From the NCBI GenBank assembly GCA_905221605.1, contig CAJNDS010000913.1:766836-830835 (forward strand): a stretch of 64,000 nt of DNA. The letters are read 5' to 3'. This document shows, piece by piece, positions 1 to 9,389 of the stretch (position 1 is its first letter; each line of letters opens with the position of its first letter). The notes beneath the pieces were generated by a model. That model was not told where the DNA came from. It made no database searches and saw nothing but the letters and a program-made list of their open reading frames with translations. Made by a program: the position numbers and the translations under genes. The DNA is from Symbiodinium natans (taxonomy: Eukaryota; Sar; Dinophyceae; Suessiales; Symbiodiniaceae).

Positions 1-308
1 AGTGTATGGTGGGTTCTCCAAAAGTGATGGTCCCTTTGTGGGTACCCGAAAAATAGGTAGGGGCCGCCTAGCTCATAAGGACCCCGCAAAAAGTCATCAT
101 GTTTGGAGAAGTGACCACAGAGCACGTTACCCTTGAGAACCATGGGGTTCCGGGTTAAGGGCTCAGGGCTTAGGGTTTCGGGTGATATGCCTCCAGGAGA
201 CGTTGGAATACCTGGACGCCGATCCTTTCGTCCTGTTTGGAATCGACGACCCGCTGACGCAGCAGGACGGGGCACCGAGACTTCGTGGGCACGCTGGGGT
301 ACGACTCA

Positions 309-428
309 TGGGTTCCCCTACTACCCGCCTCTCATCTACCCCAAAAAGCCCCTAATTTAGCTTAATTAAGGCTATTTAGGGGGGAACCTAGGGGGGATAG
401 TATTAGAGGTGAGTAGCAGGGGAACCCA
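309..428. repeat. MITE-like inverted repeat, family D
   Basis: The left end reads TGGGTTCCCCTACTACCCGC and the right end is its imperfect reverse complement, GAGGTGAGTAGCAGGGGAACCC. The centre is an AT-rich palindrome around TTTAGCTTAATTAAGG. There is no coding capacity. The size and termini suggest a non-autonomous DNA-transposon relic or a fold-back element. The open frame over 133-360 falls partly in it and is not considered a gene. Confidence 0.55.
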
Positions 429-538
429 GGAGTTTCGGTGCAGGGTTGAATCATCGCGTAATATCTCAACAGAGGCGTTCCATTCCCCCCCCCCCCCCCC
501 AAACTCTTCCTCCTCCCCAACAGGTCTGTTTCGACAAA

Positions 539-657
539 ACCTTGGGATGCTCCCCCCTTAAACTTATACCACTAGCGGCTCCTTAGTAGGGATTCGAAGA
601 GGGGGGCACTACAATCCCTCTGAAAGGACTGTTAGTAGAAGGGGGAACATCCCAGCA
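539..657. repeat. MITE-like inverted repeat, family C
   Basis: The left terminus TTGGGATGCTCCCCCTTA is matched in inverse by AAGGGGGAACATCCCAG at the right. The right half carries the family signature GGACTGTTAGTAGAAGGGGG, also found at 6.6 kb and 56.6 kb. It follows a poly-C run at 486-500. Confidence 0.5.
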
Positions 658-935
658 AAACCAATTCAGGCGCTCCTGAAGCTCGACAAGTTCCCGGCTT
701 TGATGTGCGACGGCCTGGACCTTACTCTAAGGGTCGGAAAAAATTGCTAATGATATTCCGATATTCCCTTATGGCCCCTTTGCAATTCTGCGATACTAAC
801 CCCCCAAAACCCTTTTCTAATTATTCCCCGGCCCCTAGATTACACTCCCAGAAATCCGAAACTCTCAGCGTGGACCAGAGCCCAGAGTCGTGCACCTGAG
901 GAGCTGTGCCGACGCTGGATGAATGGGCCTATTAC

Positions 936-1049
936 CTGCGTCTCCAGCTCAAGATGCCGGGTAAATGTGTGAAGCTGCTGCAGAACCTCTGCCAGACTGG
1001 CCATGTAGACTGGAGTCTTCCCTAAGGCATCGAGCCCCACGACCCACAG
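936..1049 (-). CDS. Exon-like island, ankyrin-like (partial)
   Basis: Read on the minus strand, a 114-nt stretch is bounded upstream by a CAG acceptor and downstream by CAG|GTAAT, giving 38 codons in phase without a stop. The peptide begins LWVVGLDALGKTPVYMASLA; DALGKTPVYMASLAEV resembles the D-x-x-G-x-T-P-L-x-x-A core of an ankyrin repeat, with V and M replacing the usual L and H. Ankyrin repeats are abundant in dinoflagellate proteomes. No neighbouring repeat on this strand could be joined to it. It could equally be an exon of another helical repeat protein. The plus-strand open frame over the same bases looks like a shadow. Confidence 0.35.
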
Positions 1050-2007
1050 CTGATGTGGCTCGTGAGGGTTCAGTGCTCAGCAAGCTCGGCCTAAGAGAAA
1101 AAGCCGTGCCGAGCTTGTGCGTGGGGGGATCAGTGGCCGAGCCGCTGGCTGTGCAGGCAATGCAGGAGACAGAGTTACCCAAGCCTTGGACGTGCTACAA
1201 AGGCCGAAGCCTTGAAGAGCTTGTGCACGTCGGAGATGCCTCTTCTGGTCCTCACAGGCATTGGAAGTATTGTGTGCTACCTCCGGTCTGACAGCGGACA
1301 GGCCGGTGGAGAGTTGCAGCCAGAATGTGTCAGAAGCATGTGTCAGCCCTCTTTTGGACTCTTTTGCTGAAATGCCATCTTAGCCATCATGGTATTTCAG
1401 CTTCGCATCTCCCCGAACTGAACAAGGTCACATGGAAGCATCCCTTCTATGACTACTTCCGTCAGCTCAGGGACTTTTGCCGGCAGGCATCCCGCGACGA
1501 GGCTTCCTGCGTTGAAACACGACTTGCTATGACTTGCTTAAGATTTGGGTGATCTGGAACTCTTTTTTCATGCACTCCTGTGGCTCATTCTGCGCTCTCT
1601 CTGTGCTCAGTGGCAGCTCTCTGCCTGCAGAAGTGTTCTCAGCGTAGCCCACGAGGTGATGCAGGTGCGCTGCAACCGTCTCCTCTGGAGTTATGAAGCC
1701 ACGCGTGTCGAGACCGAACACGACCAGGACTCCCTTCCATTGGCAAGAGAAAACGGCCCTAAAGGCTTCTAGCCGTGAAGCCCGCAAAAGGAAAATGCCA
1801 GTTGTGATCATGGGCAGTCCAGCCTGGAGTCGCCACATTCACTCGACATTTTCGACTTGCCTCTTATGTCCAAGTAGCAGCTTGGGGAACTGGAGGGAAG
1901 GTTCTAAGTATCAGCCCTACGGGTCAAAGACAAACCACAAAGGCGCGGTTGGGAACAGCCGTTGGTCTGTCAACTGACGCGCTCGGTCACCGTGGAACTC
2001 ACCCCCC

Positions 2008-2129
2008 CAACCCTAAACCCTAAACCCTAAACCCTAAACCCTAAACCCTAAACCCTAAACCCTAAACCCTAAACCCTAAACCCTAAACCCTAAACCCTAA
2101 ACCCTAAACCCTAAACCCTAAACCCTAAA
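2008..2129 (+). repeat. Telomere-type array (CCCTAAA)n
   Basis: About 17 near-perfect copies of CCCTAAA, the Arabidopsis-type telomere unit also used by dinoflagellates. It is interstitial and ends abruptly at an EcoRI-like GAATTCC. No gene is seen between 1300 and 2480 apart from unsupported open frames. Confidence 0.95.
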
Positions 2130-2214
2130 ACGAATTCCACGTTTCAGTACCCAGGTCGCGCGACGAAGTGAGAACCCTGGAATGGAGTTCACGTCTACCC
2201 ACTATTGCCATGAT

Positions 2215-2320
2215 GGGGGTTTACGAACATAGGGGACCCCCTAATGTCGACCCCCAAAATATCGGGAATCCCCTTATAAAAAGGACCCCAATAAGGTACC
2301 CCGATTCTCGTGAAACCCCC
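2215..2320. repeat. MITE-like inverted repeat, family B (best copy)
   Basis: The left end GGGGGTTTACGAACATAGGG is mirrored at the right by CCCCGATTCTCGTGAAACCCCC. The internal sequence is a run of GGACCCC / GGGGTCC-like blocks. Related copies are near 5.28-5.46, 5.81-5.90 and 8.83-8.92 kb. Confidence 0.6.
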
Positions 2321-2485
2321 ACCATGTACTAATCTCTCATGCCGTGCGCACACCGTGTGCCGTAGCGAAGCCGTGCTCACTTGAGTCCTGCTTTCAACTC
2401 ACCAACAAGAACTGAGAACCCCCCCCCAAAGCTGCTTAAAGACGCGCAGAGTAAAAGAAAGGGAGCTTCCTTCGACTGCGGGCAG

Positions 2486-2548
2486 GAGCCCCTCATATCG
2501 CCGCCTTACGTCGCGCGCATGGCCGACATATTTGGCTTCGACGTGAAG
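2486..2548 (+). CDS. Exon-like island, unknown protein (partial)
   Basis: A 63-nt segment lies between a GGCAG acceptor and a GTGGGG donor. It is open for 21 codons, and the peptide includes ISPPYVARMADIFGFDVK. Base composition and codon balance differ from the surrounding repeats. I do not recognise a family. It may belong with the next plus-strand islands at 2803, 3557, 5682 and 5929, but continuity of reading phase cannot be proven without transcripts. Confidence 0.35.
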
Positions 2549-2629
2549 GTGGGGCTGCGCCCTTGTCATAGGCTTGCAAAGGCACGCTAGCCGCGACAGC
2601 TGCTTCAGGTCACCTCTCTCCCTTCCATT

Positions 2630-2735
2630 ATACTGTGTATAATTATATATTTATGTACATATTTATTTATGTATTATTCTTTATATAGTATACATACATA
2701 GAAAGATATATATTTATAGAATTATGAAGCATGTA
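2630..2735. repeat. AT-rich stretch
   Basis: Low-complexity TATATA/TTTATG-rich DNA between two exon-like islands. No coding or RNA feature is seen in it. Confidence 0.6.
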
Positions 2736-2802
2736 GATGTGGAGCTTACATTGATGCTGGCTGCTGGCTTCTGACAGTGTCCGCCTGCTCCCCAAATTAC
2801 AG

Positions 2803-2860
2803 GTTCAAGGCTGCGTGGTGCGAAACTGCAAGGCGCAGCTCAAGGCCACCGGGGCCCCAG
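2803..2860 (+). CDS. Exon-like island, unknown protein (partial)
   Basis: It follows a good acceptor (CCCCAAATTACAG) and is open for 19 codons, giving VQGCVVRNCKAQLKATGAP. It ends in GCCCCAG, where a MITE-like segment begins shortly after. Two cysteines are seven residues apart. No family is recognised; the support is only splice-site-like borders and sequence character. Confidence 0.3.
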
Positions 2861-2885
2861 AAAGGGGGGGCAACCACCTCCCCTT

Positions 2886-3025
2886 CATTCAACTGTCCTA
2901 GGTAGGATAAGGGGACCCTTAAAAGGGAACCCCTTCTTAACCCTCTTCTGGACAGGACCTTATTCAGAGGGTCTACATCCCCAAGGGGCCCCCTAATCCT
3001 ATCCCCTAAACTGAGATGTTTAGGG
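2886..3025. repeat. Degenerate inverted repeat
   Basis: TAGGATAAGGGGACCC near the left is mirrored by GGGGCCCCCTAATCCTATCC near the right. It has the size and style of the other 100-150 bp fold-back elements here, but with more divergence. Confidence 0.4.
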
Positions 3026-3556
3026 GGTGAGCCTGGGGAGTGTGGGGGGCGGGGGCAGGGCCGCCGGTGCTTCGCTTGTCGGATTCCTCGTAGCTTCGAG
3101 CCTCATCGCGCTCAGAAGTGCTCGGGGGACCTGGTTCTAGTTCATGCAACGTTCACGTTGAGGCAACTGCTAGCTGTACTCAAGAGATCGGCCAAGAAAA
3201 GGCTTCGTTGCATGCACTTTCACCACCCATTTGTATATCTTCAACTAGGAGCCAATACTTGAACTGCAAATGTCTGGCGTTCATGCACGTGCTGTTGGGA
3301 TACAGCAGGCTTATCATCACAGAATTGCAAGTCGGTGACAGGCTTTCGCCAAAGCATATCGGACAAAGCAGGACATTGCGCAGACCCGAGAGTCACGGGG
3401 TCCAGTCACAGGTCCATGCGAGTTGATCTGCGCTGTTCATGCCCCGTGGGATCTCCACGCGACACAGGCACTGTTTCGCACGACTCCTGCACATGCTATG
3501 ACTTGAATCATGCCAAAACCATGTCAATAGTTGTGCGAAGTCGGCTCTTTCCTCAG

Positions 3557-3690
3557 ATCAGCTGTACTTCTTATGGAGAAGGCCTTCTGCTTTGCTGAAC
3601 TTCACTGAGGATATCGGCTTGATTCGGGAGTGCAACGAGATGCTCCAGCGCGACGTGGCCAAGCGACCCACCTGCTGAGTCCGAGCACAT
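3557..3690 (+). CDS. Protein-kinase-like C-lobe exon (partial)
   Basis: After the acceptor TTTCCTCAG, one frame reads to TEDIGLIRECNEMLQRDVAK followed by RPTC and TGA at 3691. L-I-x-x-C-x-x-M-L-x-x-D-x-x-x-R-P-T is the layout of kinase subdomain XI, whose conserved arginine anchors the C-lobe. The known family pattern is L-I-x-x-x-L-x-x-D-P-x-x-R-P-T, so the usual proline after D is valine here. Beyond the TGA the neighbouring frame stays open (AESEHMWVNTRLNP), so a 1-nt shift or a short intron may lie there. The catalytic HRD and DFG motifs were not found nearby. Confidence 0.4.
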
Positions 3691-5278
3691 GTGGGTCAAT
3701 ACTCGTCTAAACCCTGAACGCGCTGGGGGGAACTGGTTTCCAAGATACACCGGAATGGACGGGAAATTCTCCGAACAGTAGCGTGTGATGCTCCCTGCGA
3801 TGCGACTTTCAGTCAGCCAGGCCGGTGGCAAAAAAACTCAACGGAAGCCCGGTAAGGGAAACTCAGCGGAAAAACTTGTGCTGTACGAATATGAGCCAGG
3901 CCCAAGATTTTGTTTGGGAGAAGGGTTTTGGTGGGGCTCAGGGTTTAAGGTTGCAAAAGGGTTTCAGCCTTAAATTGTAATCGCTTGCGCGCGCTGCCTC
4001 GGCAGCCGGGCCGGCCCCAGGACAGGAAAGGAGGAAAGAGGGTTTCTGCAAAAAAAGGGAGGAAGGGTCCAGGTCCGGGGGTCGGGGGTCGTAGGGAGGT
4101 TAAAGGGGTCAAGGGGGTTTGAGCTAAGCGATGGGGGGGGATCCACAGGGAGGCCCGATCCGGGTGCTTGCTCCAAACGCTTCTCGGCAGGAAGGTGAGG
4201 CGAATATTGGGCAGGATCCAAGATCCAAGATTGTGGAGCAATCTTGGAGACCAGGCCCTTACCCACCCGCCACCCAGCAATTCTCAAGATCTATCTTTCA
4301 TGTGCCGTGCTTCAAGGTTGCATCGGAACTTTTTCCAGGGAATCTTGGATCCTAAGAACGAGTCACACAAAGGCTACTCACACTGTTTCAGGACATCCTC
4401 GCCGTGCAGGGGTGTTTGGGCCAAGCCAGGGAACTGAATAAAGGACATCGGTGCAACTAGGGGACTTAGCTATTGGACTTATCTACTGAACCAAACTGCA
4501 TGACACACTTAGGTCCAGTAGATTTGGGTTTTTTGGATTTTACGCAAGACGTGTGTTTCGAGGAGGGGAGGAGGACCAGCCAGAAGAGAGGGTGCCGCGT
4601 ACGTCGCACGTACGAATGTCCATGGGGGGGAGGGGGGGACTGGGTCCAGTAGTTTGGGATTTTCGGTGGATATTCACGAAGCGATCTTTATCGGAGCCCT
4701 AGCGTCGTTTGATTCACAACTTAAGCCCCGATGGGAAGATGGCAAAGGAACTCCCCACCCTCACACCCCAAAAGCGAGAAATCGGGTATTATATTCATGT
4801 TTCTGCAGGCGGGGGGGGGGGGGGAAAAAGGGCCACCCACCCCGGTGGCCGATCAACCAAACATTCCGCGCGAGCGAAAACCACAGGCCGACAAAAAGCC
4901 AGCTACTAATACGAAGACGACAATTTTCATGCATTCTCGTACTGCGATAAAAGTCATACGAATACCACGATTCATGTACAACAATGGCCAAGCGCCAGTA
5001 CTAGTATACAAGCGCTCCAAAGCTCCGAAGCTACTGGAACGATCTACTGGGCCCCATACCACGTGCTCGGGGATGTAGGTCCAGTACGTGCGTGTTCCGG
5101 GTGCTTTCTTTCCCCAGGCCTCCCTCAGAAGTAGGCAGAAGTTGACCAGGCCCGACATGTTGAAGCACTGCCATCGAACTACAGAGGTCCAGTAGTTAGT
5201 TATGAGGAGTTCGTGAACTTTCGGAATTGTTGGTGTTGCCTTCCTTCCTACTGAGCCACCACAGACATACATTCTTAA

Positions 5279-5457
5279 GGGTGTTTAAGAAAAATGGGTT
5301 CCAAACTTGAAGAGGGCCCCAGACCTCCGAACACCCAGCATTTTCTCTGCATGATATGGATGTTTCCCAAAAATGGGGGGTACCCCTTATTTATATACTC
5401 CCAAAATAGAATAGAATCCCCTTAAAGGGACCCACACGAAGGTTCAGAAGACCCCCA
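5279..5457. repeat. MITE-like repeat, family B, degenerate
   Basis: It starts GGGTGTTTAAGAAAAATGGG, close to the family B left terminus, and ends in blocks of AAAGGGACCC and GACCCCC. It appears to contain an internal insertion relative to the 106-bp copy at 2215. The stretch 3700-5279 before it has no supported gene, only low-complexity G-rich DNA and four scattered copies of GGTCCAGTA (4512, 4645, 5075, 5190). Confidence 0.4.
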
Positions 5458-5681
5458 TATAGCCTCCCTGCTAAGCCGGCTCGTGTGTGTCCCTGCGTCT
5501 TTGTTTGCGTTAGCTGATGTCGTTATCGTCTTCGCGTTGTGTCATTTGCACCAGTGTCGTCCCCAAGCAGCGGCACTCAATTCTACCCCTGGGCATCCTC
5601 GAAGCCCTGTGACAACAGTGACGCTTCAGCGATTCAGGCATCCCGCGTTTGTTTGCTTCGCATTTGACATCCCACCTCCAG

Positions 5682-5779
5682 GTATAGCGAGATGGTGGCG
5701 CACTGGTCCGGCGAAGTCAAAGAGGACCTGGCACTTCTGCCAACCAAACCCGGCCACCTTGAGCTCGAGTCCGTCTCAG
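5682..5779 (+). CDS. Exon-like island, unknown protein (partial)
   Basis: Bounded by ACCTCCAG and by CTCAG|GTTGCC, it is open for 32 codons: YSEMVAHWSGEVKEDLALLP, then TKPGHLELESVS. The charged, non-repetitive peptide and clean AG/GT borders support an exon. No family is recognised. The putative intron that follows (5780-5928) is mostly a family B MITE-like element, and the next island begins right after its CTGCAG acceptor. Confidence 0.45.
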
Positions 5780-5810
5780 GTTGCCCCACCGAAGCACTCA
5801 ACCAGTTATG

Positions 5811-5905
5811 GTGGTTTAAGAAAATACGGGCACCCAAAAAATATACGAAGATTCCCTTAGAATACGGACCCCCATAAAAGGGACCCCCGAATTTCCGAAA
5901 CCCCC
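5811..5905. repeat. MITE-like repeat, family B, inside a putative intron
   Basis: GGTGGTTTAAGAAAATACGG at the left corresponds to CCGAATTTCCGAAACCCCC at the right in inverse orientation. It fills about two thirds of the 149-nt gap between the exon-like islands at 5682-5779 and 5929-5977. Confidence 0.5.
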
Positions 5906-5928
5906 TTCGTGGTCTCGGCAAACTGCAG

Positions 5929-5977
5929 GATGTCAAGTTCGACCTCAACAAGTTAGCTGCTGGCGAACTGCATTGTG
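5929..5977 (+). CDS. Exon-like island, unknown protein (partial)
   Basis: It follows the acceptor GCAAACTGCAG and precedes GGTTGT. Open for 16 codons, reading DVKFDLNKLAAGELHC. Probably the exon after 5682-5779. Function is not recognised. Confidence 0.4.
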
Positions 5978-6023
5978 GTTGTCTGAGTTCATGTATGTTC
6001 TCCTTCAAGCAACTTGAGGCATA

Positions 6024-6143
6024 CTGGGAGGTTCATAGTACTTCTCAACCAACTCGAACTGTACTTATAACCCACGGATGAGCCCCTTAAGTGCCCTAAT
6101 ATGGTTATAAGTACATGGGCAATAAGTACCATGAACCTCCGAG
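6024..6143. repeat. MITE, family A
   Basis: The left end is CTGGGAGGTTCATAGTACTT and the right end is AATAAGTACCATGAACCTCC, an inverted repeat of about 20 bp. The core includes CCTTAAGTGCCCTAATATGG, shared with the copies at 9270, 15081, 20624 and 62774 (16972 shares mainly the termini). No ORF. The size and termini fit a miniature inverted-repeat transposable element. Confidence 0.7.
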
Positions 6144-6354
6144 TACACGTAGCTTTGGAATAGACCTGTCATGCGAGAATGTGTTGGTGAGGCGTGAACT
6201 GCAAGACCACGGCCCTCAGCTTTTGCCACCAGCCTGCTAAGCAGTATCGTTTTTTACTTTCTCATATCTTCGCCCACAAAGTCGGCTCGTGTGGTGCGGG
6301 CACAATCCTCTAGGCCCCTTAGGGACTTGGCCTTTTTCCATCAGATTCGAGCTC

Positions 6355-6482
6355 TAAGCCCTAACCTAAACCCTAAACCGTAAACCCTAAACCCTGAACC
6401 CTAAACCCTGAACCCTAAACCCTAAACCCCCTAAACCCCCTAAACCCCCTAAACCCCCTAAACCCTAAACCCTAAACCCTAC
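6355..6482 (+). repeat. Telomere-type array with CCCCCTAAA variants
   Basis: CCCTAAA units with interspersed CCCTGAA and CCCCCTAAA variants. Interstitial. Confidence 0.9.
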
Positions 6483-6546
6483 AGCAGTTGAAGCCACAAA
6501 GGCCTGGAGTGCAAGGACGCGTGTGTGTTTAGCTCATGGCTTGAGA

Positions 6547-6728
6547 TGTTTCCCCCTTATGCTAACAGCCCTGTTTGAATAGAACTTATACTAGGGGGGT
6601 ACCATAATCCCTATTAAGGGCTGTTAGTATAAGGGGGTACCATAATCCCTATTAAGGGCTGTTAGTATACTAGGGGGGTACCATAATCCCTATGAAGGGC
6701 TGATAGTATAAGGGGGAACACTCCCAAG
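6547..6728. repeat. Nested family C repeat, three tandem right arms
   Basis: The left arm CCCCCTTATGCTAACAGCCC is the inverse of three successive right arms, each GGGCTGTTAGTATA or GGGCTGATAGTATA followed by AGGGGG, with GGTACCATAATCCCTATTAA between them. It looks like a fold-back element with an internally amplified arm. Confidence 0.65.
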
Positions 6729-7344
6729 TCATGAGGGCCGTGTGGTTGCTTGTCGTTGCCTACTGTCAGGGTGCGTTTCCTGCAATATGCTGGGGCCAGG
6801 ACTACTTGTGCTTGAAGTGCTATGCGGACTTGCATGGGAAAGGCTGGGTTCTTGGAGCCCTACAAGTCAGCGTTGTAGGGTCCAGCACTCTAGCCAGTGG
6901 TGTAGACTACAGTGTAGACCTTGCCCTCCAGCGCAAGCCATGCAAATCCTCCGCAACAGGCTCGCGCAAGGAGCATGCGCGGAGCACTCAGAAAGCGGGC
7001 CTAGGAAGGAAGCCGCGAGCTTCTCACGCAAGCTTGCGGTCTTTCCCCTGCTTGGTGTGGAGGGATGGGGGCCGAGGCCTTTCTGCTTGGTGCCCTGCGC
7101 TTTGTGCGTGGTGCTTCCGGCCAAGATTCACTGCTGCATGCTCAGCGTGCTGGGATCAAACTTGTGCAAGCCGAATTTGGCAGATCAACGCCTGAGACGT
7201 GTGATAAGTAAGGTACATTTACGGACAAGTCCTTATGTACCGGGCTCAGTCAAAGTAGACTCAATTCAGGCACAGACCGATTCCATGCAACTTCCACTCC
7301 GCGGCCAGCTGCTGAAGCACCTCCCTCTCTGCCCTGTTGCCCTT

Positions 7345-7452
7345 TACCCTAAACCCCTAAACCCCCAAAAACCCCTAAACCCCCCCAAAAACCCCCTAAA
7401 CCCCCAAAAACCCCTAAACCCCTCCAAACCCCCTAAACCCCCCAAAAACCCC
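7345..7452 (+). repeat. Telomere-like array (CCCCTAAAC/CCCCCAAAAA variants)
   Basis: C-rich telomere-like variants placed immediately upstream of the kinase-like exon at 7462. The open frame spanning 6742-7482 runs into this array; its repetitive KPLNPQKPLNPP tail is array-derived, so it is not called as a gene. Confidence 0.85.
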
Positions 7453-7461
7453 TGTTGTCAG

Positions 7462-7545
7462 GTCACAAGTGCTACGCCATGAAGCACATCAAGATGCTCC
7501 CTCTGGACGGCAAAGAGAACCAGCATCCTGGCAGCGTTTTGCTGC
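7462..7545 (+). CDS. Protein-kinase-like N-lobe exon (partial)
   Basis: After the acceptor CTGTTGTCAG the frame reads HKCYAMKHIKMLPLDGKENQ and continues for a few residues. Y-A-M-K-x-I-K matches kinase subdomain II, where the lysine binds ATP phosphates; the following LPLDGKE resembles the linker to helix C seen in Nek-type kinases. The glycine-rich loop should lie in an upstream exon, which was not identified. It sits between a C-rich telomeric array (7345-7452) and a TTTAGGG array (7573-7694). The other kinase-like exon at 3.6 kb is a C-lobe piece lying upstream on the same strand, so the two cannot be one gene in simple order. Confidence 0.45.
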
Positions 7546-7572
7546 TTGTAGCAGCAGCCCAAAGGATGCGGG

Positions 7573-7694
7573 GCTTTAGGGTTTAGGGTTTAGGGTGTGA
7601 GAGAGAGAGGGTTTAGGGTTTGGGGTTTGGGGTTTGGGGTTTAGGGTTTAGGGTTTAGGGTTTAGGGTTTAGGGTTTAGGGTTTGGGGTTTAGG
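7573..7694 (-). repeat. Telomere-type array (TTTAGGG)n
   Basis: TTTAGGG units with some TTTGGGG and one GA-rich interruption. It is inverted with respect to the array at 7345-7452, so the two flank the kinase-like exon head to head. Confidence 0.95.
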
Positions 7695-8016
7695 AAGGTA
7701 AAAGTTCATTCATGAGGCTGATATTGCGGCGATTGCAGATTCGTAGCGGGGTTGCATGGATGTCCCATACCAGACGGTCTGAGACCTTTGCCATGGCATG
7801 TTTTCTCGGCTTCCTGTGGCAAACCTGAGGCCCAGAAGAATAAATTATGTGGAGCAGTCTGGCCCTCAGCAAAGGGGGGGCCATGGACACATCTCAAAGA
7901 CTGACGATGTGCTGGCAATACAAGCAGCTTATAAGGGGGGAACATCTCAAGAGCTGTCTGGTACCTCCTTGTCCTCGATGAGCCGAACTTGAGGGCACAC
8001 ACGCTGCTGTCTGCAG

Positions 8017-8060
8017 GTACAACAGGTACGCTGAGTTTGCCAAGGTGGAGATCCGGAGAG
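8017..8060 (+). CDS. Exon-like island, unknown protein (partial)
   Basis: A 44-nt segment between CTGTCTGCAG and a GT donor, reading YNRYAEFAKVEIRR. It may follow the kinase-like exon at 7462, but no kinase motif is evident. Confidence 0.35.
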
Positions 8061-8371
8061 GTTAAAACAGGGCCGCGGTGTGTTTGCGGGCATGCTGTCA
8101 GGATTGAAAAGGTGGGTTGCTGAGAGATCATCCCTCGAACTCAAGTCACATCTCCTGAAAAGTCGATGCCTCCGGAGCCCTGATTAGACCGCCAGAGCTG
8201 TCTGCCTGCAGGGAGGTGGCTTGAACGTTTCAGCCAGCAGTTTCAAGGCTTCAGAGTCAGAAACCGCAACACCGTCATGGAACAGCTGAACTCCTTGTGC
8301 ACATGTTGGCAGATTCTGGTTGCACAGAACACCACAGAAGCCTTGCGATGCCCACCGTTTCCCCATGCCAG

Positions 8372-8440
8372 GATCGTGTCAAGAAGATGGCCGTCAAGCC
8401 TGAGGACCTTCCGGCACTGGACGACTCAGCATATGAGTCA
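8372..8440 (+). CDS. Exon-like island, unknown protein (partial)
   Basis: After CCCATGCCAG the frame reads DRVKKMAVKPEDLPALDDSA, then YES before a GTACCT donor-like site. It has mixed charge and no repeats. Family not recognised. Confidence 0.35.
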
Positions 8441-8601
8441 GTACCTCAGGGTCAAGCCCGAAGCAGTTCAGGGTTTCGGGTTGCCGTGACAAGCAGCCTC
8501 CCACTTGGCAGAATATGTGCATACTTTTGGGCAGGGGCGGAAGAACATCATTTTAGCTCCTTTGTTTCGGCTTATTGTTCTAGCCATGAGTCAACTGTTT
8601 A

Positions 8602-8727
8602 CAACCCCAACCCCACCCCCCAACCCCCACCCACCCCAACCCAACCCCCACCACCCCCCAACCCCCACCCCCCAACCCCCACCCCCCAACCCCCACACCC
8701 CAACCCCCACCCCCCAACCCCCACCCC
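8602..8727. repeat. C-rich low-complexity tract (CCCCCAAC)n
   Basis: Runs of CCCCAACCCCCACC. Open frames across it on both strands encode only Pro/Thr or Gly/Val repeats and are artefacts of the tract. Confidence 0.9.
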
Positions 8728-8829
8728 CCTGGCAGATGCCCGTGAATGCTTTTCGCAAATGGTGATAGCAGGCTAGCTTTTGGCTAAAGCACCCCTTCCA
8801 CACGCGCTCTGCTGTGTTATCTAAGTTCT

Positions 8830-8919
8830 AGCGACAATAGGGGACCCCGAACTCCCAAAAAGTAGAATTCCTTTGTAATAAGGACCCCAATAAGGCACCC
8901 CCGATTTTCATAAACCCCC
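8830..8919. repeat. MITE-like repeat, family B
   Basis: GCGACAATAGGGGACCCCGA at the left and CACCCCCGATTTTCATAAAC at the right, with internal AATAAGGACCCCAATAAGG shared with the 2215 copy. Its left terminus is shortened. Confidence 0.5.
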
Positions 8920-9269
8920 TAAACCCTAAACCCTAAACCTTGGTACCAAAAAAAGAACCTAAACCCTATGTTCGTAAACCCCCCATCTGCTGGCAGAGGT
9001 CAGTCCTGAGCACCGATTGGCACCCCTTTTATGACGCTCGTGGTGTGAGGCTGGGAAGGGACTGACAACCCCCTGCAATGAGCGCAATAAAAGAGCTCTG
9101 TGGATGCAATTCTGCAGCCCCCTCCCCCCAGAAATTCCGCCGAAATTGTACATCAAGATGCAACAGAGCACCCCTCGAAACAAGCCAGCCTCTCTCTTGC
9201 TCTCTCTAACTGCTATCTGCGCACTATTTCTCACTTGTCGGTTCTCTCACTTCTCCCTGTCTCCTGCGC

Positions 9270-9382
9270 TTGAAGGTTCACAGTTATATCCCATTTATAA
9301 GCCCCAGAAGTGCCCTAATACGGTTATAAGTATAGTTGTAAGCACAGTTATCATTGGTTAATAAGTACCATGAACCTCGAAG
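9270..9382. repeat. MITE, family A
   Basis: Termini CTTGAAGGTTCA and TGAACCTCGAAG, with GGTTAATAAGTACCATGAAC in the right arm and AAGTGCCCTAATACGGTTAT in the core. Confidence 0.65.
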
Positions 9383-9389
9383 CGCTCCT

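Noticed and set aside
4853-5272. 139-codon minus-strand frame with hydrophobic stretches
   Set aside because: It runs through a poly-C/poly-G tract at one end, has no splice signals or recognisable domain, and overlaps scattered GGTCCAGTA repeats.
6742-7482. 246-codon open frame
   Set aside because: Its end is translated telomere-like repeat, it is open on other frames too, and it crosses the acceptor of the better-supported kinase-like exon.
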